Origin: Prevotella bivia DSM 20514
Lineage (GTDB): Bacteria > Bacteroidota > Bacteroidia > Bacteroidales > Bacteroidaceae
Length of the DNA: 64,000 nucleotides
Direction of reading: 5' to 3'
Assembly: GCF_000262545.1 (NCBI RefSeq)
Contig: NZ_JH660660.1
Span: 1,644,482 to 1,708,481, forward strand
Below are positions 33,083 to 42,500 of the stretch, one piece after another. Numbering within the stretch: the first letter of the stretch is position 1; every line of letters starts with the position of its first letter. Made by a program: the position numbers and the translations under genes. The notes under the pieces are model-generated. The model did not search any database. It saw nothing but the letters and a program-made list of their open reading frames with translations, and was not told the origin of the DNA.

Positions 33083-34438
33083 ATGAAATTTCCAAAGATA
33101 ATATTACTCGCAGGTATGTTATCACTCACCTATGCTTGTAGTGATGAAAACCTTAGCGATACTTCTGTCGTCAAAATCGAAAATGAGGTAGCTGACGCAG
33201 AGTTCGATAAATGGCTACAGAAGAATTATGCCGATCCGTATAATATCAATTTCAATTATCGTTATGTCGACAAGTTGGTACACTCACCATTCAATGTTAT
33301 TCCTGCCGATGTAGCTAAGTCAAGAGCATTGGCTGTCTTGATCAAGAAAGTATGGATGGATGCATACGAGGAAGTGGCAGGTAAAGACTTCCTAAAAAAG
33401 AAATGTTTCCGTGAGTTTCAACTTGTTGGTTCGCCACAGGTAAAGGAAAATGGCGAAATTACTTTAGGACAGGCTGAAGGTGGTATCATGGTAACCTTAT
33501 TCCGTGTAAACGAGCTAGACCCTGCCCATATCTACATAAATCAGACCAATCATTACGAGCCTAAGTATAAGACGCCATTAGACTTAAATCATTGGTTTTT
33601 CCATACTATGCACCACGAGTTTATGCACATCTTGACGCAGACTAAGAATTACTCTACCGATTTCCAAACCATATCATCGGGTAAGTATCATGCTGCCGAC
33701 TGGGTGAACTTAAAGGACGAAGATGCAGCTAAGGAAGGCTTTGTAACGGGTTATGCTAGTAAGGAGTATAACGAAGATATTGCCGAACTCTATTCTACTT
33801 ACGTTACACTTACCGAAGATGCTTGGCAAGAAATCTTAGATCATGGTGTGATCGTAAAGACTGACGAAGCAGGCAACGTGCTTTATCAGCAAGATAAGAG
33901 AGGAAATTATATCTATGAGGAGGGTCCTGACGGAAACCCTGCTTATCTTACCGATAAGGATGGCTTCCTAGTTCCTGAAAAGGATGCTAATGGTAGCATC
34001 GTTTATCAGAAGGATCAGAAAGGCAACTATCTTTACTTTAAGAACGGTACTGAAAAAATTCCTATGTATGCAGGGCATGGTCCTTTATACTATGTCTATG
34101 AAGAGGGAAATATAATACCGCTTTATGCAGATGCTTCAGGTAAGCTTAAACTTGTAACTGAGGCTGTTGGCGACCCTATTTACGAAAAGAATGAAGCTGG
34201 GCAGACAGTTTATGATGATTCAGGTAAGCCTGTACCAGCTTATTACAAGATCCCAGTGTTTGAATATAAGAAGCTTCCTGTTGTCGATACTACTGGTAAG
34301 GATGCTATTTTAAAGAAGATGGCTATCATTCGCACTTACTTTAAGGATAGTTGGGGCTTAGACCTTGATAAGATACGCGAAGTGGTATTAAGGAAGTCGA
34401 AGGAGGCTGAGACAATGGATCTAACCAAGTTACCATAA
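33083..34438 (+). CDS. Zinc-metallohydrolase lipoprotein of SusC/D locus
   Basis: The 451-residue lipoprotein (Cys19) carries the zinc motif H178-E-F-M-H182 and a downstream EDIAELYSTY segment (E235 a likely third ligand). It fits the substrate-import-associated zinc metallohydrolase lipoproteins that accompany some SusC/SusD pairs. Residues 258-400 form an unusual run of short imperfect units of the type GN-x-LY-x-x-D-K-x-G and DG-x-P-x-Y, reminiscent of YD repeats and rich in Asp, Gly, Lys and Tyr. Probably it cuts a peptide or glycopeptide before import. Confidence 0.8.
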   Translation: MKFPKIILLAGMLSLTYACSDENLSDTSVVKIENEVADAEFDKWLQKNYADPYNINFNYRYVDKLVHSPFNVIPADVAKSRALAVLIKKVWMDAYEEVAGKDFLKKKCFREFQLVGSPQVKENGEITLGQAEGGIMVTLFRVNELDPAHIYINQTNHYEPKYKTPLDLNHWFFHTMHHEFMHILTQTKNYSTDFQTISSGKYHAADWVNLKDEDAAKEGFVTGYASKEYNEDIAELYSTYVTLTEDAWQEILDHGVIVKTDEAGNVLYQQDKRGNYIYEEGPDGNPAYLTDKDGFLVPEKDANGSIVYQKDQKGNYLYFKNGTEKIPMYAGHGPLYYVYEEGNIIPLYADASGKLKLVTEAVGDPIYEKNEAGQTVYDDSGKPVPAYYKIPVFEYKKLPVVDTTGKDAILKKMAIIRTYFKDSWGLDLDKIREVVLRKSKEAETMDLTKLP

Positions 34439-34457
34439 ACATATAGGAGATAAAAAT

Positions 34458-35741
34458 ATGAAAAAAATATATAGTTTAGCATTCGCACTCGTGGCTCTGC
34501 TCGCTATTACCTCTTGTAAGAACGAGATAGATGATGTGTTCGATCAACCATCGGCAGAGCGTATTAGCGCCGAATTACAAAAAACAAAAGAAGTACTCAC
34601 ATCGGCTAAAAATGGCTGGTGCTTAGAGTTCTTTGGTAAGAGAGATTTAGGTGGCTATAATATTCTGCTAAAGTTTGATGCAAACAATAATGTTACAGCA
34701 GCAAGCGAGCTGACCGAAGATGTCAATGAAACGGCTACTTCTCACTATGCTCTTACACAGAGTAAGGGAGCTATCCTTTCTTTCGATACCTACAATAGTA
34801 TCTACCATAAGTTCGCTGCACCTGTACCTGATAATGATGGTATGATGGGCGAGGTGGAATACCGCATTATGCGCGTTACCAATGATAGCATTTTCCTCAC
34901 AGGTAAGAAGCACGAAACACCAGTGGTTATGGTGCGTATGGACGAAAAGAAGTCGTGGGCTAATTACCTAACAGAGGTGCATGAGGTAGAGAAAGTTATG
35001 GTGAATAAGTGGAGTCTGTACACCAACGGTAAGGATGTACAGCGTGGTAGGGGTAATAATCACACCCTAACACTTGTCAATACTAAAGATGGTGCTCATT
35101 CGGAAGTTTTGATGCCTTACATCATTAAGCCTGACGGTATGCACTTCTACAAAACTTACAACATCAATGGTAAGGATCTCACAGGCTTTAGCTATCCTGC
35201 AACAACTGGAGGCAAATATACCGAGATGAAGGATAAGACTGTTACTTTAGAAGAGTTTATCTTGCCTTTGACCGAACAAATTACAGAAAACCAATGGTTT
35301 GTTGATCCTTCACTGTGCAAGGGGCTTCCTAAGCAATGCTTAAATCAGATGCCAAGAGTTATGCAAGGAGTTGAGGAAGTAATAGCTGCTGTATGGTTAG
35401 GAAAGGACAAAGATGGTGCTTTCGGTATAGGTTTTAAATCTTCTCGTTATATTGCCTATCTACACCTAAACTATCAAGCAGTAAGCGATACTGCGATCAA
35501 GTTCGCTTTTGCAGGTACTGGTGGTGGTGATGGTATGTGGTATTTTAAGCAAGGTTATGCTTTCTTGGCTTATGCTTTTGCAGGAACTCTTGATGGAAAA
35601 TTGCAATTTGTAACCAAGGAATGGAACATCAGTGCGGACAATGTGAAGCGTCCTACGGTGTTGACACTTACCGATAAGGATAATTCAGCTAACGTTATTG
35701 TCTTAAAGGCTACTGCGGTAGAATATCCTTTTGGCGACTAA
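34458..35741 (+). CDS. DUF4302 lipoprotein
   Basis: The 427-residue protein has a lipoprotein signal (LLAITSCKNEIDDVF, Cys about residue 20) and the opening typical of DUF4302 (LQKTKEVLTSAKNGWCLEFFG). The rest is predicted beta-rich. Proteins of this family occur with the zinc metallohydrolase and SusC/SusD genes, probably as surface substrate-binding partners. It is the last gene of the operon; a terminator follows 34 nt later. Confidence 0.8.
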   Translation: MKKIYSLAFALVALLAITSCKNEIDDVFDQPSAERISAELQKTKEVLTSAKNGWCLEFFGKRDLGGYNILLKFDANNNVTAASELTEDVNETATSHYALTQSKGAILSFDTYNSIYHKFAAPVPDNDGMMGEVEYRIMRVTNDSIFLTGKKHETPVVMVRMDEKKSWANYLTEVHEVEKVMVNKWSLYTNGKDVQRGRGNNHTLTLVNTKDGAHSEVLMPYIIKPDGMHFYKTYNINGKDLTGFSYPATTGGKYTEMKDKTVTLEEFILPLTEQITENQWFVDPSLCKGLPKQCLNQMPRVMQGVEEVIAAVWLGKDKDGAFGIGFKSSRYIAYLHLNYQAVSDTAIKFAFAGTGGGDGMWYFKQGYAFLAYAFAGTLDGKLQFVTKEWNISADNVKRPTVLTLTDKDNSANVIVLKATAVEYPFGD

Positions 35742-35774
35742 AAAATATGATTTGATAACATTTTAATATCCCAA

Positions 35775-35813
35775 GGGGGTGCATTTGCAATACTGCAAGT
35801 GTACCCCTTTTTT
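35775..35813 (+). terminator. Terminator of second SusC/D operon
   Basis: A 14-bp stem with two mismatched or wobble positions (GGGGTGCATTTGCA against TGCAAGTGTACCCC) and a 4-nt loop is followed by TTTTTT. Confidence 0.85.
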
Positions 35814-35821
35814 GTTATTCA

Positions 35822-35853
35822 TTTGTAGGTATCAAAAATAATATTTATATTTG
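35822..35853 (+). promoter_or_regulatory. Promoter for secreted 158-residue protein gene
   Basis: TTTG (35822-35825), a 20-bp spacer and TATATTTG (35846-35853) match the Bacteroidetes consensus exactly. The start codon is 40 bp downstream. Confidence 0.75.
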
Positions 35854-35893
35854 CAATGTTTAGATCAATTTTTATCCGTAACATATCTACAAA

Positions 35894-36370
35894 ATGAAAA
35901 GATTAATGCTACTTGTGCTTAGCACCTTTATGGGCTTAGCAATACACGCACAGAGCGATGTGGTATCAATGAAAACAGCAGCGCAGATTTTCAAACAGAA
36001 GAACCCCGCCACCGCCAAAGAAGGTTTGGCAAAGCTAGGGTATGCTTATAAAGGCATCTCATCGGATAGCTATGGTAAGGATCATAACTATGTGAAGAAT
36101 ATGGATCTCACAGCCAGTTTCCTCCCTACAAAGTTTCAGCAAGGCAATTCATCGCTGATTATGCAGGCGGTCGATGGCTCCACGCTATATATCTATGTAT
36201 TCAATCGTACTGTTCTGGCACAGTTGGAAGCACAGGTAAAGGCTATGGGCTACGATATGAGCAAGCCCGACAAATCGGGTACTGTAGTGTGCGTAAAAGA
36301 TAACGAGCCTACCTTCACTTTCCTCTATCTTCAGCAGCCTTTGCCCTACTGCGTGCAAATTACGGAATAA
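35894..36370 (+). CDS. Secreted protein of unknown function
   Basis: The 158-residue protein begins with a signal peptide (MKRLMLLVLSTFMGLAIHAQ, residues 1-20). The mature part has no recognised domain. It is mixed alpha/beta, with a C-terminal stretch rich in aromatic and hydrophobic residues (TFTFLYLQQPLPYCVQI). A strong promoter precedes it and a simple-repeat array follows, so it is probably a single-gene transcript. Confidence 0.7.
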   Translation: MKRLMLLVLSTFMGLAIHAQSDVVSMKTAAQIFKQKNPATAKEGLAKLGYAYKGISSDSYGKDHNYVKNMDLTASFLPTKFQQGNSSLIMQAVDGSTLYIYVFNRTVLAQLEAQVKAMGYDMSKPDKSGTVVCVKDNEPTFTFLYLQQPLPYCVQITE

Positions 36371-36407
36371 ATTCTCTTCGCGAATTGTTACCCACCCTAG
36401 TGTATTC

Positions 36408-36525
36408 CTAGTTCTTCTAGTTCTTCTAGTTCTTCTAGTTCTTCTAGTTCTTCTAGTTTTCCTAGTTCTCCTAGTTTTTCTAGTTCTTCTCAACTCTCAA
36501 CTCTCAACCCTCAACTCTCAATCAA
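36408..36525. repeat. CTAGTTCTT tandem array with AACTCTC tail
   Basis: Nine 9-bp units (CTAGTTCTT and one- or two-base variants) run from 36408 to 36488. A stretch of AACTCTC/CTCAACC units follows up to 36525, three bases before the next start codon. It looks like half of the inverted elements seen at 25583 and 58566. Confidence 0.9.
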
Positions 36526-36527
36526 CT

Positions 36528-36938
36528 ATGCCTCGTCCCACTTACAAACGTACAGTATCTACTTGCGCCTTATCATTAGTTTTTGGTGCTATCCTCTTAG
36601 CTTATCTTATGGAAACCCGCGAAATGGCGCCCCCTCGTAAATATGTGGTCAATACCCAAGGCGACATTGTTGGTGTAGCTAAGCCAGAGAAGAAAGCTGA
36701 TGTTACCGATGCCGACACGATGAAACTCAAGGAGCAGGTAGAGAAAAAAATAGAAAGCGCCAAGAAAGCGGAAGTTATGAAAAAGGAAGAAGAGGGGCTG
36801 CGTGCAGAGGATCTTATTGTGCCTAGTGTCCCCGATGAGGCTCCAGATGCTGTTGCGCCACACGTCGAAACTCCTAAAGCCTCCGACCTAGTCCCCAAGG
36901 CAGAGCTCAATGTGCCTAAGGTCGAGAAGGTGGAGTAA
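36528..36938 (+). CDS. Single-pass membrane protein of unknown function
   Basis: The 136-residue protein has one N-terminal membrane segment (about residues 9-26, VSTCALSLVFGAILLAYL), then a charged Lys/Glu-rich part likely to form a coiled coil (residues 62-92) and a Pro/Val/Glu-rich tail. The layout is that of a periplasmic linker protein (TolA- or TonB-like in composition only). It lies directly upstream of a penicillin-binding-protein gene, so a role at the cell wall is plausible. No domain is recognised. The start is only 2 bp after a repeat array, so no room is left for its own promoter unless the repeat supplies it. Confidence 0.6.
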   Translation: MPRPTYKRTVSTCALSLVFGAILLAYLMETREMAPPRKYVVNTQGDIVGVAKPEKKADVTDADTMKLKEQVEKKIESAKKAEVMKKEEEGLRAEDLIVPSVPDEAPDAVAPHVETPKASDLVPKAELNVPKVEKVE

Positions 36939-36985
36939 CAAAAAAGGCAAGGAATAAAAACAACAATAATCATACACGCTACATT

Positions 36986-38224
36986 TTGAAAAAGAAATAT
37001 TTAATACCTCTAATAGCACTTGTCGCTGGTTCTGTCTTTTTATCGGCATGCGGTGGCAACGACAAAAAAGCGAAAAAGAAAGAAGCTAAGAAAGTAGAAA
37101 TAGCTATCGACACAGCTATGCAGTCGCGCCTCAAAGCCTTTGGCAACGCCCGTCGTCCTAAAGGCAATTTCGGCTTTTATGTGTACGATCTCACCGCCGA
37201 TAAGCCCATCTATGGTGTCAACGAACGCGTGGCACAGTCGTCGGCCTCATGTATGAAGCTGCTTACGGCTGTGGCTGGTATGCGCCTCTTAGGTACTCGC
37301 TATTATTATCCCACCTCCTTTTATACCCACGGCAAACTCGTTGGCGATACCCTGCGTGGCGATATAGCCCTCAAGGCAGGATTCGACCCACAATTTAGTC
37401 CTGCCGATATAGCCAAACTTGTGAAGCATCTTCGACAGAAAGGCGTTAAGCATATTTCAGGCAAAGTATATTTAGACTTGCTCCTAAAAAATCCTGTTAA
37501 GAGCGAAGCCCATTGGTATCCATGGGATCTTGCTTTCTCTCGCTATGGCATTCTCTATAAAGGTGCTAACAGTGTGAAAAACGAAATGAAAAGAGCTCTC
37601 CGCGCACAAGGACTCAATGTAGCAGATAGCCAACTCATTTTTGCCCCAACTCCCAAACGTGCTCACCGCATTTATAGTTTCTATCGCTGCATAGATCTTG
37701 TAACCCAACGTATGTTTCAGCATAGCTCTAACACCCAAGCCACTGCTTTGCTTTATACTATCGGCTATCGGGTTAATCCGAAAGCAGAACCAACAGCGGC
37801 AGGTGTGAAATATCTCCGAAGTTTCTTGCGCGATACGTTGCAATTGCGCGACAAGTCGCTCGTTGTTCATGATGGTTGCGGGCTTTGTACCCATAATCAG
37901 CTCACTCCCGTAGCACTCACCACCTTCCTCCGTTATGCCTATCAGCACAAAGATATGTTTCAGCTTATGGAGCGTCAGTTGTCCCTCTCTGGCACCAATG
38001 GCACCCTTCGTCGGCAGCTCTATCAGCCTGGTCTGAAGGGAAAGATCCTTGGCAAGACAGGTACGCTTTCTCATCCTTACGGCATCAGTTCTTTAGCAGG
38101 CTACACACGTACTGCCGATGGTCATCTCATCGCCTTCTCCATTATGGACACCGATATGTCAGTTCTCGATGCCCACGTACTGCAAGAAAAGCTCTGTCGC
38201 GCAATTTTGAGAGTTGAGAGTTGA
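36986..38224 (+). CDS. dacB: D-alanyl-D-alanine carboxypeptidase/endopeptidase (PBP4 type, S13)
   Basis: The 412-residue protein has a lipoprotein-type signal (SVFLSACGGND) and the three penicillin-binding motifs in order: SCMK (SxxK nucleophile, about residue 88), SSN (in QHSSNTQA) and KTG (in GKTGTLSHP). It trims or cleaves peptidoglycan peptides in the periplasm. It is shorter than the usual 450-480 residues. The start codon is TTG at 36986; no upstream ATG is in frame, and a later one would lose the signal. The last three codons (RVES) run into a GAGAGTTGA array, so the natural end may have been replaced by the repeat. Confidence 0.88.
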   Translation: MKKKYLIPLIALVAGSVFLSACGGNDKKAKKKEAKKVEIAIDTAMQSRLKAFGNARRPKGNFGFYVYDLTADKPIYGVNERVAQSSASCMKLLTAVAGMRLLGTRYYYPTSFYTHGKLVGDTLRGDIALKAGFDPQFSPADIAKLVKHLRQKGVKHISGKVYLDLLLKNPVKSEAHWYPWDLAFSRYGILYKGANSVKNEMKRALRAQGLNVADSQLIFAPTPKRAHRIYSFYRCIDLVTQRMFQHSSNTQATALLYTIGYRVNPKAEPTAAGVKYLRSFLRDTLQLRDKSLVVHDGCGLCTHNQLTPVALTTFLRYAYQHKDMFQLMERQLSLSGTNGTLRRQLYQPGLKGKILGKTGTLSHPYGISSLAGYTRTADGHLIAFSIMDTDMSVLDAHVLQEKLCRAILRVES

Positions 38225-38461
38225 GAAGTGAGGGTTGAGAGTTGAGAGAGTTGAGAGGGTTGAGAGTTGAGAGTTGAGGGTTGAGAAGTGAGGGTTGAGA
38301 GGTGAGAGAGTTGAGAGGGTTGAGAGTTGAGGGTTGAGAGTTGAGAGTTGAGAATTTTATCCAATTGCAAATTGAAGATTATTTTTTCTAGGAGTACTAG
38401 GATAAACTAGTAGATCTAGGACGGGGATCTCTCCACTCTCCACTCTCCACTCTCCACTCTC
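38205..38461. repeat. Inverted simple-repeat element 2
   Basis: It consists of GAGAGTTGAG arrays (38205-38352), a CTAG-rich centre (AGGAGTACTAGGATAAACTAG, GGACGGGGATCTC) and a CTCCACTCTCC array (38430-38461). It overlaps the end of the carboxypeptidase gene on the left and the end of the PA14 gene on the right, lying between two convergent genes. Confidence 0.85.
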
Positions 38462-39083
38462 ACCTTTCCCTAACCCGTAACACGTTGTTCGGAATAACTT
38501 GTTCTGGTATTTCGCGTGAAGCGTAGCCCACTTCCAGCGTTTCACCCATATTATCCTCAAAATATTGCAGTTCTATTTCGTGAAATCCTGCTTCGAGTCC
38601 CACCTTGCCATCGGCACGTTTCGCACTGTGTCTGCCATCGTTGTTTACCACCTCTGTACCGTCAATCATCAGCCGTGAACCGTCGTCGCTGTAGGTGTAA
38701 AACTTATAAACGCCACGCGTCTCTATCTTTATATATGCTTTAAAGATATATGCAAAATGATCCTTTGCAGCGGCAGCAGCAATGTTAAAGTGGGGCAGTT
38801 TGCCTTTTTTCACCTGCTTCATACTAGCTATCTCCGCCGTTTTCTCACACTTTCCCTCATAATAAGTATAGCCCACGCCTTGCTCCTTTGGGCAGATCTT
38901 AATGGCAGGTAGGAAGGGTAGGGTAGCTTCGTCGTATGAGGTAATGAGTTTTGCCAAACAGGTGTCTCCTTCTAAAGAGTCGTTGTCTTGTGCTATTTTG
39001 AATATTCTGTTATGAAAACTCATCTGCTTTTGTGCAAAGACCAACGAGCAGACTAATGAAAGAGCTAATAATAATTTCTGCAT
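38460..39083 (-). CDS. Secreted PA14 protein, catalytic domain missing
   Basis: The 207-residue protein has a signal peptide (residues 1-18), a short segment NRIFKIAQ (25-32) and a PA14 domain (about 75-200). Both parts align with the 484-residue phosphoesterase at 431-1885: its KFRIAQ (31-36) and its PA14 domain (for example TYSDDGS, DGRHSAKRADGKVGLEAGFHE). The roughly 300 residues of the metallophosphoesterase between them are gone, including all metal ligands. It is probably a paralogue reduced to a binding module. A consensus promoter at 39118 suggests that it is still expressed. Confidence 0.8.
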   Translation of the reverse strand: MQKLLLALSLVCSLVFAQKQMSFHNRIFKIAQDNDSLEGDTCLAKLITSYDEATLPFLPAIKICPKEQGVGYTYYEGKCEKTAEIASMKQVKKGKLPHFNIAAAAAKDHFAYIFKAYIKIETRGVYKFYTYSDDGSRLMIDGTEVVNNDGRHSAKRADGKVGLEAGFHEIELQYFEDNMGETLEVGYASREIPEQVIPNNVLRVRER

Positions 39084-39117
39084 ATCTTTCTCTAAAATTA
39101 GCGTATTTGTTTTGTTG

Positions 39118-39149
39118 CAAAATTAATTTTATATTTTATTTCTCCCAAA
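39118..39149 (-). promoter_or_regulatory. Promoter of PA14 gene
   Basis: On the minus strand TTTG (39149-39146), a 20-bp spacer and TAATTTTG (39125-39118) match the consensus, 34 bp before the start codon. Confidence 0.7.
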
Positions 39150-39532
39150 TATTATGTATTAAAATTTTATGTCATTTATCAGACGAAAACAAGAAATTGA
39201 TAGCATATTTTAGAGATATTGTTACTTTTCTGTTGTAAATAGTTTTTCAAGGAGCGTGATCATGGTAATAATCGTAGTTATCGAGATCGAGGTAGACGTC
39301 GTGGAAAGCAAATGTTTTTTTGAAAAAACTTTGTTAATTGAAGTAAATTTATTATTTTTGTTCTGCCTAAACTCCTTATCTATCAATAGATAAAAGCCTA
39401 AAAGTTTTAGGATAGAAGTAAAATCAAAGCCAAAACACCATATTCATACTTATGGTTGATAAAAGTGTATGATTAGAAAATAAAACAACAAGATAACTAT
39501 TTAATTTTTTTAAAAAACTAAACAATTGCGTT
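39150..39532. other. Leader region of third susC, with gene remnant
   Basis: At 39252-39323 an in-frame stretch (ERDHGNNRSYRDRGRRRGKQ, then a few residues and TGA) resembles the Arg/Gly-rich tail of a small RNA-binding protein, but an in-frame stop just upstream shows that only a remnant is left. The susC promoter is at 39330-39360. Its long leader holds two adjacent hairpins: TTATCTAT-CA-ATAGATAA (39376-39393) and CCTAAAA-G-TTTTAGG (39397-39411). Confidence 0.45.
39330..39360 (+). promoter_or_regulatory. Promoter of third SusC/D operon
   Basis: TTTG (39330-39333), a 19-bp spacer and TATTTTTG (39353-39360) match the consensus. The start codon lies 172 bp downstream, leaving a long leader with two hairpins. 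Confidence 0.7.
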
Positions 39533-42500
39533 ATGAAGGAAGATCAAAGTAATCTGCTTCGTTTAGCCTTCTCAGCTGCTCTTTGTGTAGGACTTATGCA
39601 GGCAACTACTGTTTCAGCGAAAGTTGAGACACATAATGCTGTAGTAAATGTTCAGCAACAGGGCAATGAAAAGACTATTCAAGGTGTCGTTCTTGATGAA
39701 ACAGGTGCGCCAGTAATAGGTGCTACCGTAGTAGTAAAAGGAACGAAAACCGTAACTGTAACCGACATTGATGGTAACTTCTCTTTGAAAGCTCCAGTGG
39801 GTAGCACCATCGTTATTACCTATATAGGTTATAACGCAAAGGAAGTAGCAGCTACAACCGAAAAGCTATCTATTACTATGCAGCCAAACACCAACGACCT
39901 AGAGGAAGTGGTCGTAACAGCCCTCGGTATTAAGCGTGCTGAAAAAGCATTGAGCTACAATGTTCAGCAGGTGAAGGGCGATGATGTGCTGAGAAACAAA
40001 GATGCCAACTTTATCAATAGCTTATCGGGTAAGGTGGCAGGTGTTAATATCAACGCTAGCTCTTCAGGTGCTGGTGGAGCTTCAAAGGTTGTTATGCGTG
40101 GTGCTAGAAGCATTGAGCAGAGCAGCAATGTGCTATATGTTATTGATGGTATTCCGATGTTCAATCAAGGTGGAACAGGCGGATCAGAATTCGAGTCGAC
40201 GGGTGTTACCGAAGCCGTAGCCGATGTCAATCCAGAGGATATTGAGTCGATGTCAGTCCTCACAGGTGCTGCCGCTGCCGCTCTTTATGGCAACCGTGCT
40301 TCTAACGGTGCTATCATCATTACGACAAAGAAGGGAAAAGCGGGTAAGACAGAGCTAACAGTGAGTCAGACCACCGAGTTTACTACAGCTTTCCGCCTGC
40401 CTAAGTTCCAAAATCGTTATGGCACAGGTTCTGGCCTTCAAGATGCTGGTGCCGACTCTTATAGTTGGGGAAAACTTCTCAATGAAGCCAACTATTATGG
40501 TTATGATCCTAAACGCGACTTCTTAAAGACGGGCGTGATGACGACAGAGAGCTTTACCCTCTCTACAGGAACAGAGCGTAATCAGACTTTCTTCTCTGCT
40601 AGTGCGCTCAATTCTGGCGGCATCATTCCCAATAATAGCTATAACCGTTATAACTTCTCTGTGCGTAACACAAGCAAGTTGCTCAATGATAAGCTAAGCA
40701 TCGACCTTGGAGCTAGCTATATCATTCAGAACGACCGCAATATGACCAATCAGGGTGTTTATGGTAATCCACTAGTAACTGCTTACCTCTATCCTCGTGG
40801 CAATGCTTACGAAGATATGGCAATATACGAGCGTTGGGATAGTCAGCGACAAATCTATGTGCAGAATTGGAACGACCTAACTAGTGAGTTTGTAGGTCAG
40901 AACCCTTACTGGGTGGCTTACCGCAACCTTCGCACCAATAAGAAGTATCGCTATATGTTCAATGCAGGCGTTACTTATCAGGTTACCGATTGGCTAAGTG
41001 CTGGAGCACGTATTCGTATCGACAACGCTACCAATACTTTTGAAACAAAATATTTTGCTACCACTAACCGCACATTGGCAGGTATCAATGGTGGTTATGT
41101 GCTTATGAAAACCGAGGATAAGCAAACCTACGGCGACTTGATGTTGAACATCAACAAGCGTTTCTTCCAAGACAAGCTATCGCTTTCGGCTGTACTCGGT
41201 GCTTCGCTGTCAGATGTTAAGCAGAACACCTTTGGTAATCGTGGTAACGTGCGCGAAGATCTTATTCCTAATGTATTCAATATCTATCAGCTCGACGCAA
41301 AGGACGAGATGAAGGATCAGGGTGGTTATCACGATCAAACAAAATCGCTCTTTGGTAGTATGGAGCTAGGTTGGGACAATCAGTTCTATCTCACCTTAAC
41401 AGGGCGTAACGACTGGCCTTCTATGCTAGCAGGCCCTCACTCTACTAAGAAGAGCTTCTTCTATCCTTCTATTGGTGCATCATGGATTATCTCTGAAACC
41501 TTCACGTTGCCTCGCCAGATTGACTACTTAAAGGTACGTGGCTCGTTTGCATCGGTAGGTATTCCTTTCCCACGTTGGTATGCTAACCCTGTATACGAAT
41601 GGGATGCGAAGAGCAAGCAGTGGAAGACACAAGCCATTTACCCTCTTTACAACTTGAAGCCCGAAACTACCAACTCATGGGAATTTGGTTTGCAAGCTAA
41701 GTTGTTTAAGCACTTCAATATCGACTTCACCTACTATGCTACCCGTACTTACAACCAAACCTTCAATCCACAGATTTCAGTATCATCAGGTTATAGCACG
41801 CTCTACGTACAGACTGGTGATGTTTCTAACCACGGTGTTGAGCTAGCATTGGGCTATAGCAATAAATGGGGTAACTTCGGCTGGTCGACAAACTATACCT
41901 TCTCTGCAAATACTAACCGCATTAATGAGTTGGTAAGAAACTATGTTCACCCTGAAACAGGAGCTATCATCAATAAGGATCGCTTGGAAGTGGGTGGTCT
42001 TGGCAGTGCTAAGTTTATCTTAAAAGAAGGCGGCACCTTGGGCGACCTCTATTCTAAGACCGATGTGATGCGCGATAGCGAAGGTAAGATCTATGTAGAT
42101 AAGAATGGTAACATAGCACGTAATAATAATGTGGGCGACATCAAGCTTGGATCGGTTCTTCCTAAGAGCAATATGGCTTGGCGTAACGACTTCAGCTATA
42201 AAGGCTTCAACCTAGCCTTTATGGTATCTGCTCGCTTTGGAGGTATTGCTTATTCGGCTACACAGGCTAGCCTTGATAAGTATGGCGTGTCAGAGGCTAC
42301 AGCTGCTGCTCGCGACAAAGGATATGTATTGGTGAATGGTGAAGACAAGTTAAATCCAGAGGCTTGGTACTCGGTGATTGGTTCTGCCGATGGTATTCCA
42401 CAATATTACACCTACAGCGCAACCAACGTTCGCTTGCAGGAAGCTAGCCTCGGTTATACCTTCAAGAAGAACCAGTTCTTCGGTATTGGCGAATTGTCGC

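Noticed and set aside
36408..36488. CRISPR-like array
   Set aside because: Units are 9 bp with no spacers, and no Cas gene is present; it is a simple tandem repeat.
36185..36493. Arg/Thr-repeat protein on the minus strand
   Set aside because: The RRTRRT pattern is only the translation of the CTAGTTCTT array, and the rest of the frame is antisense to a secreted-protein gene.
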